From an uncultured Myxococcales bacterium (GTDB lineage Bacteria; Myxococcota; Myxococcia; Myxococcales; Myxococcaceae), in the NCBI GenBank assembly GCA_937980205.1, contig CALJKW010000069.1, positions 186,001 to 250,000 of the forward strand: 64,000 bases of DNA. Reading direction: 5' to 3'. The translations under genes and the position numbers were made by a program. Positions 44,849-53,199 of the stretch are shown piece by piece (the stretch's first letter is position 1; each line of letters opens with the position of its first letter). The notes under the pieces are model-generated. The model was not told the DNA's origin. It worked only from the letters and a program-made list of their open reading frames with translations, and searched no databases.

Positions 44849-45495
44849 CAGTTCACCCTCACGGCGAGCCCCAGCTCGAGCGATGGGATGACTCCGTCGA
44901 AGGTGACTCGCCCGACGGAGAGATCGCCTCGCGCCCACACGCGCGCCCCGCCGGCGGCGACGAAGAGCGAGAAGGCCCGCACCTGCAGCTCGAGCCCGGC
45001 CTTCACGTCCAGGAAGTCGTAGGTGATCGTCGAGGGGGCGCTGGCCGAGAGCCAGCGCGCGTCGCCGTTGAAGTAGCGGCCGGCGGAGATGCCGGCGATC
45101 GGGTGCAGCGTCCACGAGGCGAACGGGACGACGTGGAGGCTGCCGCGCAGCCCGAAGCCGGCGAGGTTCGTGAGGCCATCGACGCCCACGCGCAGGTGCG
45201 GCAGGGGCGCGACGCTCAGACCCAGCGCGATGCCGTCGGGCAGCGCTGCGCCCGCCTCGACTCGCACCTTGAAGAGGTCGATCGGGTCGTCCTCCGGGCT
45301 CGCGACTCCCGAACGGACGGCGGCGAGCGCGAGGGTAAGGAGTGCAGGGACCACTCCCCAAAGGAGAGCAAGCGCGGGGCCGCAGTGGCACTCCGGCGCC
45401 GCGGCCGGTTGCGGGCGGCCGGGGCAGGTCGGCGGCTGCGCCGGGTCGAAACCCACCCGCCCTTCGCGACATGCGGGGGCGGCCGCGTCGGACAT
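44848..45495 (-). CDS. Hypothetical envelope protein, possible outer-membrane beta-barrel
   Basis: The protein has 215 residues from ATG 45495. The first about 35 residues are Pro/Cys-rich and unlike a signal. A hydrophobic stretch then reads LLWGVVPALLTLALAAVRSG, and an in-frame GTG within it would give a classical signal peptide, so the true start could be about 45 residues later. The rest alternates in a barrel-like manner (GIALGLSVAPLPHLRVGVDGL, SLHVVPFASWTLHPIAGIS, VKAGLELQVRAFSLFVAAGGARV). Coupled to the lipoprotein gene after it. Function unknown. Confidence 0.62.
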   Translation of the reverse strand: MSDAAAPACREGRVGFDPAQPPTCPGRPQPAAAPECHCGPALALLWGVVPALLTLALAAVRSGVASPEDDPIDLFKVRVEAGAALPDGIALGLSVAPLPHLRVGVDGLTNLAGFGLRGSLHVVPFASWTLHPIAGISAGRYFNGDARWLSASAPSTITYDFLDVKAGLELQVRAFSLFVAAGGARVWARGDLSVGRVTFDGVIPSLELGLAVRVN

Positions 45496-45527
45496 ATGCC
45501 GCCTTCTTCCCGCATTTGAGCCCTGCG

Positions 45528-46082
45528 CTACTTCAGCGCCTGAACCGCAGGCTCGCCCGCGAGCAGCTCCTTCACCATCGCCAGCAGCGGCTTGCGCGCC
45601 GGCTTGAAGTCGAGCTGCGCGCCCGGCAGCGACCGCCCGGCGGTCTTTGCGGTGAAGAACATCACCCCGCTGCACTTGAACGAGACGAGCATCTCGAGCG
45701 CGCCGGTGTCGTCTTCGCTGGTGCCGAGGAACGCGACGTCGGGCTTGAAGTCTCCGCACGCCGGCGGCTTCTCGAGCTTGAACGACTTGGCGTCGTAGAG
45801 CAGGCCTTTCAGCTTCTTCATCTCCTCGTCGGAGAGCTCCCGCCCCTCGCCCTGCCGCTCGAAGTCGACGCCCACGGCGAGCGACGGGTTCGGCCGCACG
45901 CCGGGCTGCCCGTGCACGCGGTACAGCATCACCTTCGAAGACGCCTGCAGCATCGCGGCGGTCTTCTCGCCGACGGCTTCAGTCACCTTCGCCGACGGCT
46001 CCGTCAGCGGAGGAGGAGGGGGAGGCGGCGCCTTCTTCTTCGCCGCACCGACAGCGAGCATCAACACCAGAAAGATCTTCAT
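45528..46082 (-). CDS. Secreted hypothetical protein with proline-rich linker
   Basis: The protein has 184 residues from ATG 46082, chosen for the ATGA overlap with the PilZ gene stop and for the signal peptide MKIFLVLMLAVGAAKKK. A linker of about seven prolines (APPPPPPPLTEPS) leads to a small alpha/beta domain with MLVSFKCSGVMFFTAKTAGR. Two cysteines may pair. It is coupled to the PilZ gene and probably acts in the periplasm. Function unknown. Confidence 0.75.
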   Translation of the reverse strand: MKIFLVLMLAVGAAKKKAPPPPPPPLTEPSAKVTEAVGEKTAAMLQASSKVMLYRVHGQPGVRPNPSLAVGVDFERQGEGRELSDEEMKKLKGLLYDAKSFKLEKPPACGDFKPDVAFLGTSEDDTGALEMLVSFKCSGVMFFTAKTAGRSLPGAQLDFKPARKPLLAMVKELLAGEPAVQALK

Positions 46083-46804
46083 GGCATCCGTGAGACAGCA
46101 TCGAGCCCAAACGAGACCTGGGCCTTCCAGGGTGGGGGAGGCAACCCGCGCAGCTTCAAGATCCGCTCGAGCCGCTCGACCGTGTCCGGGCGCAGCTTCC
46201 CGAACGACACGCCGAGCGCGGGGTTCAAGAGCCGCCGCTCGCGCGGAGGCTGATACAGCCACACGACCTCGCCGTGCAGCGCGAGCGGGCCGATCGACAG
46301 CGACAGCGTCATCAAGAACGGCGTGCCCATCTTGATGGACTTCGGGATCGCCGGGAGCTCCATCTCGATACCGAGACCGCCGCGAGAGATGTCGCGGACC
46401 ACGTACTGCAGCGCCTCTCCGAGCCCCGTATCCGTCGCCCTCAGCCGCAGCGGGATGCGCGGGAACTTCCGAACCTTCTCGTATTTGTGCGCGTCGAAGA
46501 TGCGCTGAATCAGCACGTCGAGGCCCTTGCGGTCCTGCGGGGCGTCGTAGCGGATGTCGAGCAGGTACCGCTTCTGGTCGGTCGACGTCACCTTCAGCAC
46601 CTCGCCGAAGATCTCCACCGACTCGGCGACGCCCTGCGCGTGAAGCTCGAACACGAACCGCGTCCCGACGGGCAGCTGCTTCTTGCTCTCGATCGTGACG
46701 CCCCCGCGGCCGACGCTGCGGGTGAACTCGGACAACAAGGCCTCCGGCGTCTTGTAGGCAACCTTCAAACGCACCGGAGGCCTGGCTGGAGACGAAGGGC
46801 TCAA
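46079..46804 (-). CDS. Tandem PilZ-domain protein, probable c-di-GMP effector
   Basis: The protein has 241 residues if it starts at TTG 46804 (AGAGAGGG just upstream; a GTG about 12 codons later is an alternative). The first PilZ domain (about 12-115) has RSVGRGGVTIES but lacks the RxxxR motif, so it is probably structural. The second (about 125-225) has R-K-F-P-R followed by RDISRGGLGIEME, the full cyclic-di-GMP-binding signature. Proteins of this layout occur widely in myxobacteria and may link cyclic-di-GMP to motility or envelope output. It lies 11 bases after the lipoprotein gene and overlaps the next gene by 4. Confidence 0.85.
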   Translation of the reverse strand: MSPSSPARPPVRLKVAYKTPEALLSEFTRSVGRGGVTIESKKQLPVGTRFVFELHAQGVAESVEIFGEVLKVTSTDQKRYLLDIRYDAPQDRKGLDVLIQRIFDAHKYEKVRKFPRIPLRLRATDTGLGEALQYVVRDISRGGLGIEMELPAIPKSIKMGTPFLMTLSLSIGPLALHGEVVWLYQPPRERRLLNPALGVSFGKLRPDTVERLERILKLRGLPPPPWKAQVSFGLDAVSRMP

Positions 46805-46815
46805 GGCCCTCTCTT

Positions 46816-47439
46816 TTAGTTCTTCGACAGGTCGACGGACAGACTTCCTGCGGTCACGTTGACGGCCTCGTCGTACGTGTACGTGCCGCTCGAGTCCGTC
46901 AGGGTGCCCTTCAGCACCACCGACACCGAGCCCGTGCCGGTGGCCAGCGCCGACGCGTTCACGGTCTGCACGATGTCCGCGTCCAGGAAGTCGTTGAACG
47001 CCCCGTCGAAGGTGATGCGGCCCTTGAACGACTGCGACACGCTCGCGGAACCGCTCGTCGTCGCGACCGTCTGCACCAGCTTGAACGACCCGTTCAGGTT
47101 CGCCACGCCGACCTCGGTCTTCACCGCGCCGCAGTTGTTGTACGCCATGTCGTAGTTCTGGCCGACGTTGGCGGAGAGCGGCGTCGACGTGTCGACCTTC
47201 AGCGTGAAGTCCTTCATCACGGCTTCTCCGCCGTGCCGGCAGGCGACGGCCAGGTCCTGCAGCTTCACGTCGATGACGATGCCCTGCTGATTCCGGTCCG
47301 ACGCGCCGCTCGTCGGGCCCGACGCCGCAAACAGCGCCTCTGCCGCACCCTGTTTCCCGCCGCCGATCTTCGCGCCAGGGCCGCAGGCGACCAGCGTGAG
47401 GGCAGCACCCATCAGACACATCTTGATCGTGTGGTTCAT
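46816..47439 (-). CDS. Putative lipoprotein
   Basis: The protein has 207 residues from ATG 47439, chosen because GGGAGAG stands six bases upstream and the signal MNHTIKMCLMGAALTLVACGPG (lipobox LVAC) follows directly. The mature part is beta-rich with Gly/Ser/Thr-rich turns (VATTSGSASVSQSFKG) and may be a lipocalin-like or adhesin-like fold; I do not recognise it. It is divergent from mraZ across 195 bases, first in the minus-strand group that runs down to 44423. Confidence 0.8.
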   Translation of the reverse strand: MNHTIKMCLMGAALTLVACGPGAKIGGGKQGAAEALFAASGPTSGASDRNQQGIVIDVKLQDLAVACRHGGEAVMKDFTLKVDTSTPLSANVGQNYDMAYNNCGAVKTEVGVANLNGSFKLVQTVATTSGSASVSQSFKGRITFDGAFNDFLDADIVQTVNASALATGTGSVSVVLKGTLTDSSGTYTYDEAVNVTAGSLSVDLSKN

Positions 47440-47525
47440 CGCGTTCTCTCCCATCAGTCCCCTTCGAGAAAGCGGCCGGACTGTACCCCTTCGTGGCCGG
47501 GGCAACAGCCGCCGATCTGCCTTTC

Positions 47526-47554
47526 TTGACCCCCTGAAATTCCAGCCCTATTTT
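47526..47554 (+). promoter_or_regulatory. Sigma-70-type promoter of the dcw operon
   Basis: TTGACC (47526-47531) and TATTTT (47549-47554) are 17 bases apart, the best spacing for a housekeeping promoter. A start near 47561 would leave a leader of about 74 bases before the mraZ GTG. Position upstream of mraZ fits a Pmra-like promoter for the whole cluster. Confidence 0.7.
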
Positions 47555-47562
47555 CAGGCCCG

Positions 47563-47597
47563 GTGGCAAGGAGTGGAAAAATTCGGATCAGAGTGCT
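47563..47597 (+). promoter_or_regulatory. MraZ-box-like 10-bp periodic repeats
   Basis: GTGGC, GTGGA, TCGGA and GTGCT start at 47563, 47573, 47583 and 47593, each separated by five bases. MraZ of other bacteria binds direct repeats of a GTGGG/TGGGA-like core with five-base spacers near its own promoter. The first two copies are good; the last two are degenerate. They directly follow the -10 box, where binding would block transcription, so autorepression is expected. Confidence 0.55.
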
Positions 47598-47614
47598 GAT
47601 CAGGACCTGATCCG
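47584..47614. promoter_or_regulatory. Nested inverted repeats (GATCAG/CTGATC) in mraZ leader
   Basis: CGGATCAG (47584-47591), the palindrome CTGATCAG (47596-47603) and CTGATCCG (47607-47614) are three related units. The outer pair is an exact 8-bp inverted repeat. They overlap the last MraZ-like boxes and lie 20 bases before the mraZ GTG. They could form alternative leader hairpins or bind another regulator. Confidence 0.45.
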
Positions 47615-47634
47615 TGGCATAAGAGGGCCGTTCC

Positions 47635-48087
47635 GTGTTCAGAGGCGTCTTCGAGCATCAGATCGACTCGAAAGGTCGAACGAGCTTCCCGGCGAAGCTG
47701 CGGGACACGCTCGTCGGCGCCTATGACGAGCGCCTCATCATCACGAGCGCGCTCGACACCTGCCTCCACGCGTACCCGGTCCGCGAGTGGGAAGCGCTCG
47801 AGACCGCCCTCGCCAAGCGCAACCCGATGGAGCCCGGCGTCAAGACGGTCATGCGCCTCTACGTCGCGCCGGCCCAGGAGTGCCCGCTCGACAAGCTCGG
47901 CCGCATCCTCATTCCTCCGCAGCTCCGCGCCCACGCCCAGCTCGACAAGGACGTCATCTGGGCCGGCATGGTGAAGGTGATCGAGCTCTGGTCGAAGCCC
48001 GGCTGGGAGAAGGCCCAGGCCGACGCCCGCACCGAGGCCCAGAGCGCCGACGTCCTCCGCGTCCTCTCCGAACTCCGTCAGACCTGA
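47635..48087 (+). CDS. mraZ: Transcriptional regulator MraZ
   Basis: The 150-residue protein has two AbrB-like halves, each starting with a similar motif: MFRGVFEHQIDSKGRTSFPAKLR (pattern HxIDxKGRxxxPxKxR) and CPLDKLGRILIPPQLR. MraZ assembles as a ring and represses the dcw operon by binding repeats upstream of its own gene. GTG start follows AGAGGG by seven bases. It is the first gene of the dcw operon here, as in most bacteria. Confidence 0.97.
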   Translation: MFRGVFEHQIDSKGRTSFPAKLRDTLVGAYDERLIITSALDTCLHAYPVREWEALETALAKRNPMEPGVKTVMRLYVAPAQECPLDKLGRILIPPQLRAHAQLDKDVIWAGMVKVIELWSKPGWEKAQADARTEAQSADVLRVLSELRQT

Positions 48088-48098
48088 AAGGAACCCTC

Positions 48099-48464
48099 TT
48101 GAGCCAGCTGGCCGCAGTCGAAGTCGTACCGATGACGAAGAAGGTCGAGAAGCCGACCACCATGGTCCTCGAGGGAGAGATCGGCAAAGACGATCTTCCC
48201 CAGATCGCCGAGATGCTCTTCCGCGTCGCCCACCGCGGAGTCACCCGCATCGTCATCGACTTCGAAGGCGTCACCCACTTCGACTTCCGCGGCGTGAAGC
48301 CGCTCGTCCAGCGCGCCGAGGTCTTCCGCAAGGCCGGCGGAGACATCAAGCTCTCCGGCCTCTCTCCCTACCTGCACGCGATCTTCCGCAGCGCAGGCGG
48401 CGCGGGCGCGTTCGACGTCTACCCGCAGAAGAACGACGCGGTCTCGGCCTTCAAGGGTGGCTGA
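48099..48464 (+). CDS. STAS-domain protein within the dcw operon
   Basis: The protein has 121 residues from TTG 48099, chosen because AAGGA stands seven bases upstream; ATG 48132 has no ribosome-binding site. Residues about 20-118 look like a STAS domain (TTMVLEGEIGKDDLPQI, RIVIDFEGVTHFDFRGVKPLV, LSGLSPYLHAIFRSAG), as in anti-sigma-factor antagonists such as SpoIIAA. The usual phosphorylatable Ser position (D-S-S/T-G) reads HFDFRGV, with no Ser or Thr, so control by phosphorylation is doubtful. It sits 11 bases after mraZ and overlaps rsmH by 8 bases. A STAS gene here is not part of the classical dcw order. Confidence 0.82.
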   Translation: MSQLAAVEVVPMTKKVEKPTTMVLEGEIGKDDLPQIAEMLFRVAHRGVTRIVIDFEGVTHFDFRGVKPLVQRAEVFRKAGGDIKLSGLSPYLHAIFRSAGGAGAFDVYPQKNDAVSAFKGG

Positions 48465-49329
48465 TTTCTCGCATCGCACTGTTCTCCTCGCCGAGACGGT
48501 GCAGCTGTTGGAACCGAAAGCAGGCAAGTTGATCATCGACGGAACACTCGGAGGCGGAGGCCACACCGAAGCGCTGCTCGACGCCGGCGCCAAGGTCATC
48601 GGCTACGACCGCGATCCGCGTGCGCTCGCCGCCGCGCGCGAGCGCCTCGCGCGCTTCGGCGACCGCTTCGAGGCCCGCCAGGGCGACTACGCCTCGATGG
48701 AAGGCCCCGCCGACGGAGTGCTCTTGGACCTCGGTGTCTCGAGCCCCCAGCTCGACGATGCCTCGCGCGGCTTCTCGTTCCAGAGCGACGGCCCCCTCGA
48801 CATGCGCATGGGCGAGGGCGGCATCACCGCCGCCGAGCTGATCGAGACGACGAGCGAGAACGATCTCGCGAACCTCATCTACGAGCTCGGCGAAGAGCGC
48901 CACTCCCGCCGCATCGCGAAGCAGCTCAAGGCCGCGCGGCCGCAGACCACGCTCGCCGCCGTCGACGCCATCAAGCGCGCCGTCCCGGGCAAGTGGGGCA
49001 ACATCCACGTCGCCACCCGCACCTTCCAGGCGCTGCGCATCGCGGTGAACGACGAGCTCGGCCAGCTCAAGGCCGTGCTCGAGAAGCTGCCGACGCTGCT
49101 CAACCCCGGCGGCATCGCTGCGATCATCTCCTTCCACTCGCTCGAAGACCGCCTCGTGAAGCAGGCCTTTCGCGAGACCCTCGAGCCCATCACCAAGAAG
49201 CCCATCACCGCGGGAGAGGTCGAGGAGCGCGAGAATCCCCGCTCTCGCAGCGCCAAGCTCCGTGCCGCCCGTCGCCCGCTGCACCCCAAGCCGGCCGACG
49301 CCTACCCCCGCTTCCCGAGGCCTTCATGA
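48457..49329 (+). CDS. rsmH: 16S rRNA (cytosine-N4-)-methyltransferase RsmH (MraW)
   Basis: The 290-residue SAM-dependent enzyme methylates N4 of C1402 in the 16S rRNA P site. Motifs are HRTVLLAETVQLL near the N terminus, DGTLGGGGHTEALL (SAM loop), GVLLDLGVSSPQLD, GFSFQSDGPLDMRMG and the C-terminal SFHSLEDRLVKQAFR. The GTG start at 48457 lies inside the end of the STAS gene, and the stop overlaps the ATG of ftsL. Length is within the family's 290-315 range. Confidence 0.97.
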   Translation: MADFSHRTVLLAETVQLLEPKAGKLIIDGTLGGGGHTEALLDAGAKVIGYDRDPRALAAARERLARFGDRFEARQGDYASMEGPADGVLLDLGVSSPQLDDASRGFSFQSDGPLDMRMGEGGITAAELIETTSENDLANLIYELGEERHSRRIAKQLKAARPQTTLAAVDAIKRAVPGKWGNIHVATRTFQALRIAVNDELGQLKAVLEKLPTLLNPGGIAAIISFHSLEDRLVKQAFRETLEPITKKPITAGEVEERENPRSRSAKLRAARRPLHPKPADAYPRFPRPS

Positions 49330-49658
49330 ACTCCGGCACCGTCGAGCTCCGCGCCCGCGGCGCGCTGCCGTTCTCCGTCATCTTCCTCGAGCTGCTGCCC
49401 GCCGCGCTCGCCATCGCGCTGCTCGCCGCCGTCGGCGTCGTGCACGTCACCAGCCGCGTCCTCGTGGTCAAGGTCGGCTACGAGCTCTCGAAGCTCGACG
49501 CCGAGGCGACCGCGCTCACGCGCGACAACGATCGCCTGAAGCTCGAGCTCGCGACGCTGCGCAGCCCGGCCAAGCTCGAGAACGTCGCGCGCACGCAGCT
49601 CGGCATGGCGCCTCCCTCGCCGTCCTCGATCATCCACGTCGGGAAGGCGAAGCGCTGA
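49326..49658 (+). CDS. ftsL: Cell division protein FtsL
   Basis: The 110-residue bitopic membrane protein has one transmembrane helix (FLELLPAALAIALLAAVGVVHV, about residues 20-42) followed by a leucine-zipper-like coiled coil (KVGYELSKLDAEATAL, RDNDRLKLELATLRSP). FtsL joins FtsQ and FtsB/DivIC at the septum and helps activate FtsWI. Identity rests on size, topology, the KLENVARTQLGM motif and position between rsmH and ftsI. ATG overlaps the rsmH stop (ATGA), and its stop overlaps the ftsI start (TGATG). Confidence 0.9.
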   Translation: MNSGTVELRARGALPFSVIFLELLPAALAIALLAAVGVVHVTSRVLVVKVGYELSKLDAEATALTRDNDRLKLELATLRSPAKLENVARTQLGMAPPSPSSIIHVGKAKR

Positions 49659-51691
49659 TGCGCGATCTCAAGCGCAAGGCCGCAGCAGAGCCGGACGACC
49701 CGTCCCGGTGGATGCGCCTGCGCCTCTCGATCGTCGGCGTCGTCTTCCTCGGCCTGCTCGCCGGGGTCTTCGCCCGCGCCGTGCAGCTCCAGGTCCGCGA
49801 GCGCGAGCGCCTGCGCGGCATGGCGCAGGACCAGTACGTCCGCGAGGTCGAGATCCCCGCCCGCCGCGGAGACATCTTCGACCGCCGCGGAGTCCCCCTC
49901 GCGCAGAGCGTCGACGTCGACTCCATCTGGGTCGACCCCTCGCAGCTGCCCGACCTGAAGCTCGCCTCGTTCGAGCTCGCGAAGAAGCTCGACGTCGACC
50001 GAATCGAGCTCTTCGAGCGCCTCACCAAGGCCAAGCGCTTCGCCTGGGTGAAGCGCCAGGCCCGCCCCGAAGACGTGCTCGCGGTGAAGGCGCTCGCCTG
50101 GCCGAGCCTCGGCATCACCCGCGAGCCGCGCCGCTTCTACCCGCAGCGCGAGCTCGCCGCGCACGTCATCGGCCTCGTCGGCACCGACGGCCACGGCCTC
50201 GACGGCCTCGAGCTCGCGTTCGAAGACGAGCTCTCGGGAGACCCCATCACGCGCCTCGGCTTCCGCGACGCCCGCGGCCGCAAGCTGCTCACCGGCGGCG
50301 TCGACGACGGCGCGCGCCAGGGCGCCAACGTGCAGCTCACGCTCGATCGCCACCTCCAGTACGTCACCGAGCGCGCGCTCGAGACCGCCGTCGAGACCTC
50401 GAAGGCCACCGCCGGCATGGCCGTCGTGATGGACCCGAAGACCGGCGAGATCCTCGCGCTCGCCAACATGCCGCGCTTCAACCCGAACGCGCCCGAGAAG
50501 TCCGCGCCCGGTAGCTTACGCAACCGCAGCGTCACCGACGCGTTCGAGCCCGGCTCCACGTTCAAGGCCTTCGTCGTCGCCGCAGCGCTCGACCAGAAGC
50601 TCATCACCGAGTCCTCGACTTTCGACTGCGAGAACGGCGCGTGGACCATCGGCAAGCACGTCATCCACGACACGCACTCGTACGGCACGCTCACGCCCGC
50701 CAGGGTCTTGCAGGTCTCCTCGAACATCTGCGCCGCCAAGATCGGCGCGCTGCTCGGCCGCCAGAAGCTCGTCGAGTCGTTCAACCGCTTCGGCTTCGGC
50801 GAGCGGCCCGGCCTGGGGCTCCCCGGTGAAGCCAAAGGTGTCATCCCGACTCCGAGGGCCGAGGTGGCCCTCGCCACGCAATCTTTCGGCCAGGGGCTCA
50901 CTGCCAGTGCGATTCAGCTGGCTGCCGGTTATGCCGCACTCGCGAACGGCGGGACGTACATGAAGCCGTTCCTGGTTTCGAAGGTGGTGGACCCCGACGG
51001 CGTCGTGTTGCTCGAAAACCGTCCCACCGCAGAGCGGCGAGTGGTCTCGGAGAAAGCAGCGAAGGCGGTGGTGGCGATGCTCGAGGGAGTCGTCGAAAAA
51101 GAAGGCACCGCGCCCAAGGCCCGCATGGACGAGTACCGCGTCGCCGGCAAGACCGGCACCGCCCAGAAGGTCGACACCGTCGCCAGGGGCTACTCCGACA
51201 AGCGCATCGCCTCGTTCATCGGCATGGTCCCCGCCGAGAACCCGCGCGCCGTCATCGCCGTCATCGTCGACGAGCCCAAGACCGACGTCTACGGCGGCCT
51301 CGTCGCCGCTCCCGCCTTCAAGGAGATCGCCACCGCCGCGATGCCGTACCTCGGCGCTCCGCCGTCCCGAGCCGTCGCCTCCCTCGCTCCCGTCGCGGAG
51401 AGGGCCGCGGCGAGGGTCCCCGAGCCGCCGAAGAAGAACCCCGTAGTCGCAGCCATCGAGGCCCTCGAGTCAATCCCCGAGATCAGCGATCAACCCATCG
51501 CCGCCGGTGCCGTCCGGGTGCCGGATCTCAAGGGAAAAATCAGTCGCCAGGCCGTTGCGATGCTGCTCGACGCGTCCCTGGAACCCCGGCTATCTGGCTC
51601 TGGCAGGGTAACTTCGCAAACCCCCGCGCCGGGCTCCCTGGTGGACAGAGGAACCCGGGTCACTCTTCACCTGGCAGGCAACGCACCATGA
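49658..51691 (+). CDS. ftsI: Septal transpeptidase FtsI (PBP3) with PASTA domain
   Basis: The 677-residue class B penicillin-binding protein cross-links septal peptidoglycan. A membrane anchor (SIVGVVFLGLLAGVFARAV, about residues 22-42) precedes the dimerisation domain (PARRGDIFDRRGVPLA). The transpeptidase domain has S300-T-F-K303 (catalytic Ser), S354-S-N356 and K498-T-G500. The C-terminal PASTA domain (VPDLKGKISRQAVAMLLDASL, about 615-675) is absent from enterobacterial FtsI but common in deltaproteobacterial and Firmicute homologues. It is coupled to ftsL and murE by overlaps. Confidence 0.97.
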   Translation: MRDLKRKAAAEPDDPSRWMRLRLSIVGVVFLGLLAGVFARAVQLQVRERERLRGMAQDQYVREVEIPARRGDIFDRRGVPLAQSVDVDSIWVDPSQLPDLKLASFELAKKLDVDRIELFERLTKAKRFAWVKRQARPEDVLAVKALAWPSLGITREPRRFYPQRELAAHVIGLVGTDGHGLDGLELAFEDELSGDPITRLGFRDARGRKLLTGGVDDGARQGANVQLTLDRHLQYVTERALETAVETSKATAGMAVVMDPKTGEILALANMPRFNPNAPEKSAPGSLRNRSVTDAFEPGSTFKAFVVAAALDQKLITESSTFDCENGAWTIGKHVIHDTHSYGTLTPARVLQVSSNICAAKIGALLGRQKLVESFNRFGFGERPGLGLPGEAKGVIPTPRAEVALATQSFGQGLTASAIQLAAGYAALANGGTYMKPFLVSKVVDPDGVVLLENRPTAERRVVSEKAAKAVVAMLEGVVEKEGTAPKARMDEYRVAGKTGTAQKVDTVARGYSDKRIASFIGMVPAENPRAVIAVIVDEPKTDVYGGLVAAPAFKEIATAAMPYLGAPPSRAVASLAPVAERAAARVPEPPKKNPVVAAIEALESIPEISDQPIAAGAVRVPDLKGKISRQAVAMLLDASLEPRLSGSGRVTSQTPAPGSLVDRGTRVTLHLAGNAP

Positions 51692-53193
51692 AACTCAACG
51701 AGCTGCTCGCCGGAGTCGGCACCGAACCGCCCGCAGGCCCCAAGCACAAGGGCGACGTCACGGGCGTGTGCTCCGACTCCCGCGCGGCCAAGGCTGGCGA
51801 CATCTACGTCGCCGTCCCCGGCACCAAGGTCGACGGCATCAACTTCGCTGCCGAGGCCGTCGGCAAGGGCTGCATCGCCGTCGTCGCCGAGAAAGACGTC
51901 CCCGAGGTCAAGGTCCCCGTCTTCAAGGTCACCAGCGCTCGCAAGGCGCTCGCGCTCATCGCGGCCAACTTCTACAAGAAGCCCGCCGACGAGCTCACCC
52001 TGCTCGGCGTCACCGGCACCAACGGCAAGACCACCACCGCGTGGCTGCTCGAGTCGATCGCCGCCGCCGGCGGCGCGCAGACCGGCCTGCTCGGCACCAT
52101 CGAGAACCGCTTCGCCGGCAACAAGCTGCCGCCGACGCACACGACGCCCGACCCGGTGCAGCTGCACAAGACCTTCCGCGAGATGGTCGACGCCGGCGTC
52201 GACACCGTGGTGATGGAGGTCTCGAGCCACGCACTCAGCCAGGACCGCGTGCACGGCCTCACGTTCCGCGCCGCGGCGTTCACCAACCTCACGAGAGATC
52301 ACCTCGACTTCCACAAGGACATGGAGAGCTACTTCCAGGCCAAGCGCCGGCTCTTCACCGACAACCTCTCGCAGGGCGGCGTCGCGGTCGTGAACGGCGA
52401 CGACACCTACGCGGTGCGCATCTACTCGGAGCTCCGCGGCCTCAAGCGCATGGCGTGGAAGTTCTCGCGCAGCGGCAACGGCGAGATCTCGGCCGCAGGC
52501 GTCGAGCTCACCAACTCCGGCATCAAGGCGACGCTCAAGACGCCCGCCGGGGACATCGCCATCAAGAGCTCCCTCATCGGCGGCCACAACCTCGAGAACA
52601 TCCTCACCGCCGCCGGCGTCGCGCTGTCCGCCGGCTACTCGCGCCGCGACGTGCAGGACGGCATCGAGCGCGTCATGCGCGTGCCGGGCCGCATGGAGCG
52701 CGTCGTCGGCCGCCTCCCCGGAGTCGTCGCGCTCGTCGACTACGCCCACACCGACGACGCGCTGCGGAAGGCGCTCGAGTCCGCCCGCTCGGTCACCCGC
52801 GGCCGGCTCATCGTCGTGTTCGGCTGCGGCGGAGAGCGCGACGGCGGCAAGCGCCCGTTGATGGGCGAGGCCGCCGGCGAGCTCGCCGACATTCCGGTCA
52901 TCACCTCCGACAACCCGCGCTCCGAAGATCCCGACGACATCATCTCGGAGATCATCCCCGGCCTCGAGAAGCACGGCCTGCGCCGCATGGGCGCGCAGAA
53001 GGCCAAGTCCGGTGAGAAGGGCTACCTCGTCGAGGCCGATCGCGCCGCGGCCATCGCGCTCGCCGCCTCGCTCGCGAAGGAAGGCGACACCATCCTCATC
53101 GCCGGCAAGGGCCACGAGCCGTACCAGGAGGTCGGCGGCGAGAAGAAGCACTTCGACGACATCGAGGAAGCGACGAAGGCCCTCGGAGGCTAG
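51688..53193 (+). CDS. murE: UDP-MurNAc-tripeptide synthetase MurE, meso-DAP type
   Basis: The 501-residue ATP-dependent ligase adds the third residue to UDP-MurNAc-L-Ala-D-Glu. Motifs: TGTNGKTTTAWLLES (P-loop), TPDPVQLH, EVSSHAL, FTNLTRDHLDFHKDMESY, GRMERVVG and SDNPRSEDP. The DNPR motif indicates meso-diaminopimelate rather than lysine as substrate, so the organism has DAP-type peptidoglycan. The start overlaps ftsI (ATGA). Length is normal for the family. Confidence 0.97.
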   Translation: MKLNELLAGVGTEPPAGPKHKGDVTGVCSDSRAAKAGDIYVAVPGTKVDGINFAAEAVGKGCIAVVAEKDVPEVKVPVFKVTSARKALALIAANFYKKPADELTLLGVTGTNGKTTTAWLLESIAAAGGAQTGLLGTIENRFAGNKLPPTHTTPDPVQLHKTFREMVDAGVDTVVMEVSSHALSQDRVHGLTFRAAAFTNLTRDHLDFHKDMESYFQAKRRLFTDNLSQGGVAVVNGDDTYAVRIYSELRGLKRMAWKFSRSGNGEISAAGVELTNSGIKATLKTPAGDIAIKSSLIGGHNLENILTAAGVALSAGYSRRDVQDGIERVMRVPGRMERVVGRLPGVVALVDYAHTDDALRKALESARSVTRGRLIVVFGCGGERDGGKRPLMGEAAGELADIPVITSDNPRSEDPDDIISEIIPGLEKHGLRRMGAQKAKSGEKGYLVEADRAAAIALAASLAKEGDTILIAGKGHEPYQEVGGEKKHFDDIEEATKALGG

Positions 53194-53199
53194 CGCCAA

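Noticed and set aside
46092..46101. Third copy of the GAGACAGCAT half-site
   Set aside because: It shares only ten bases, lies inside the end of the PilZ coding sequence on the other strand and is not followed by the other shared elements.
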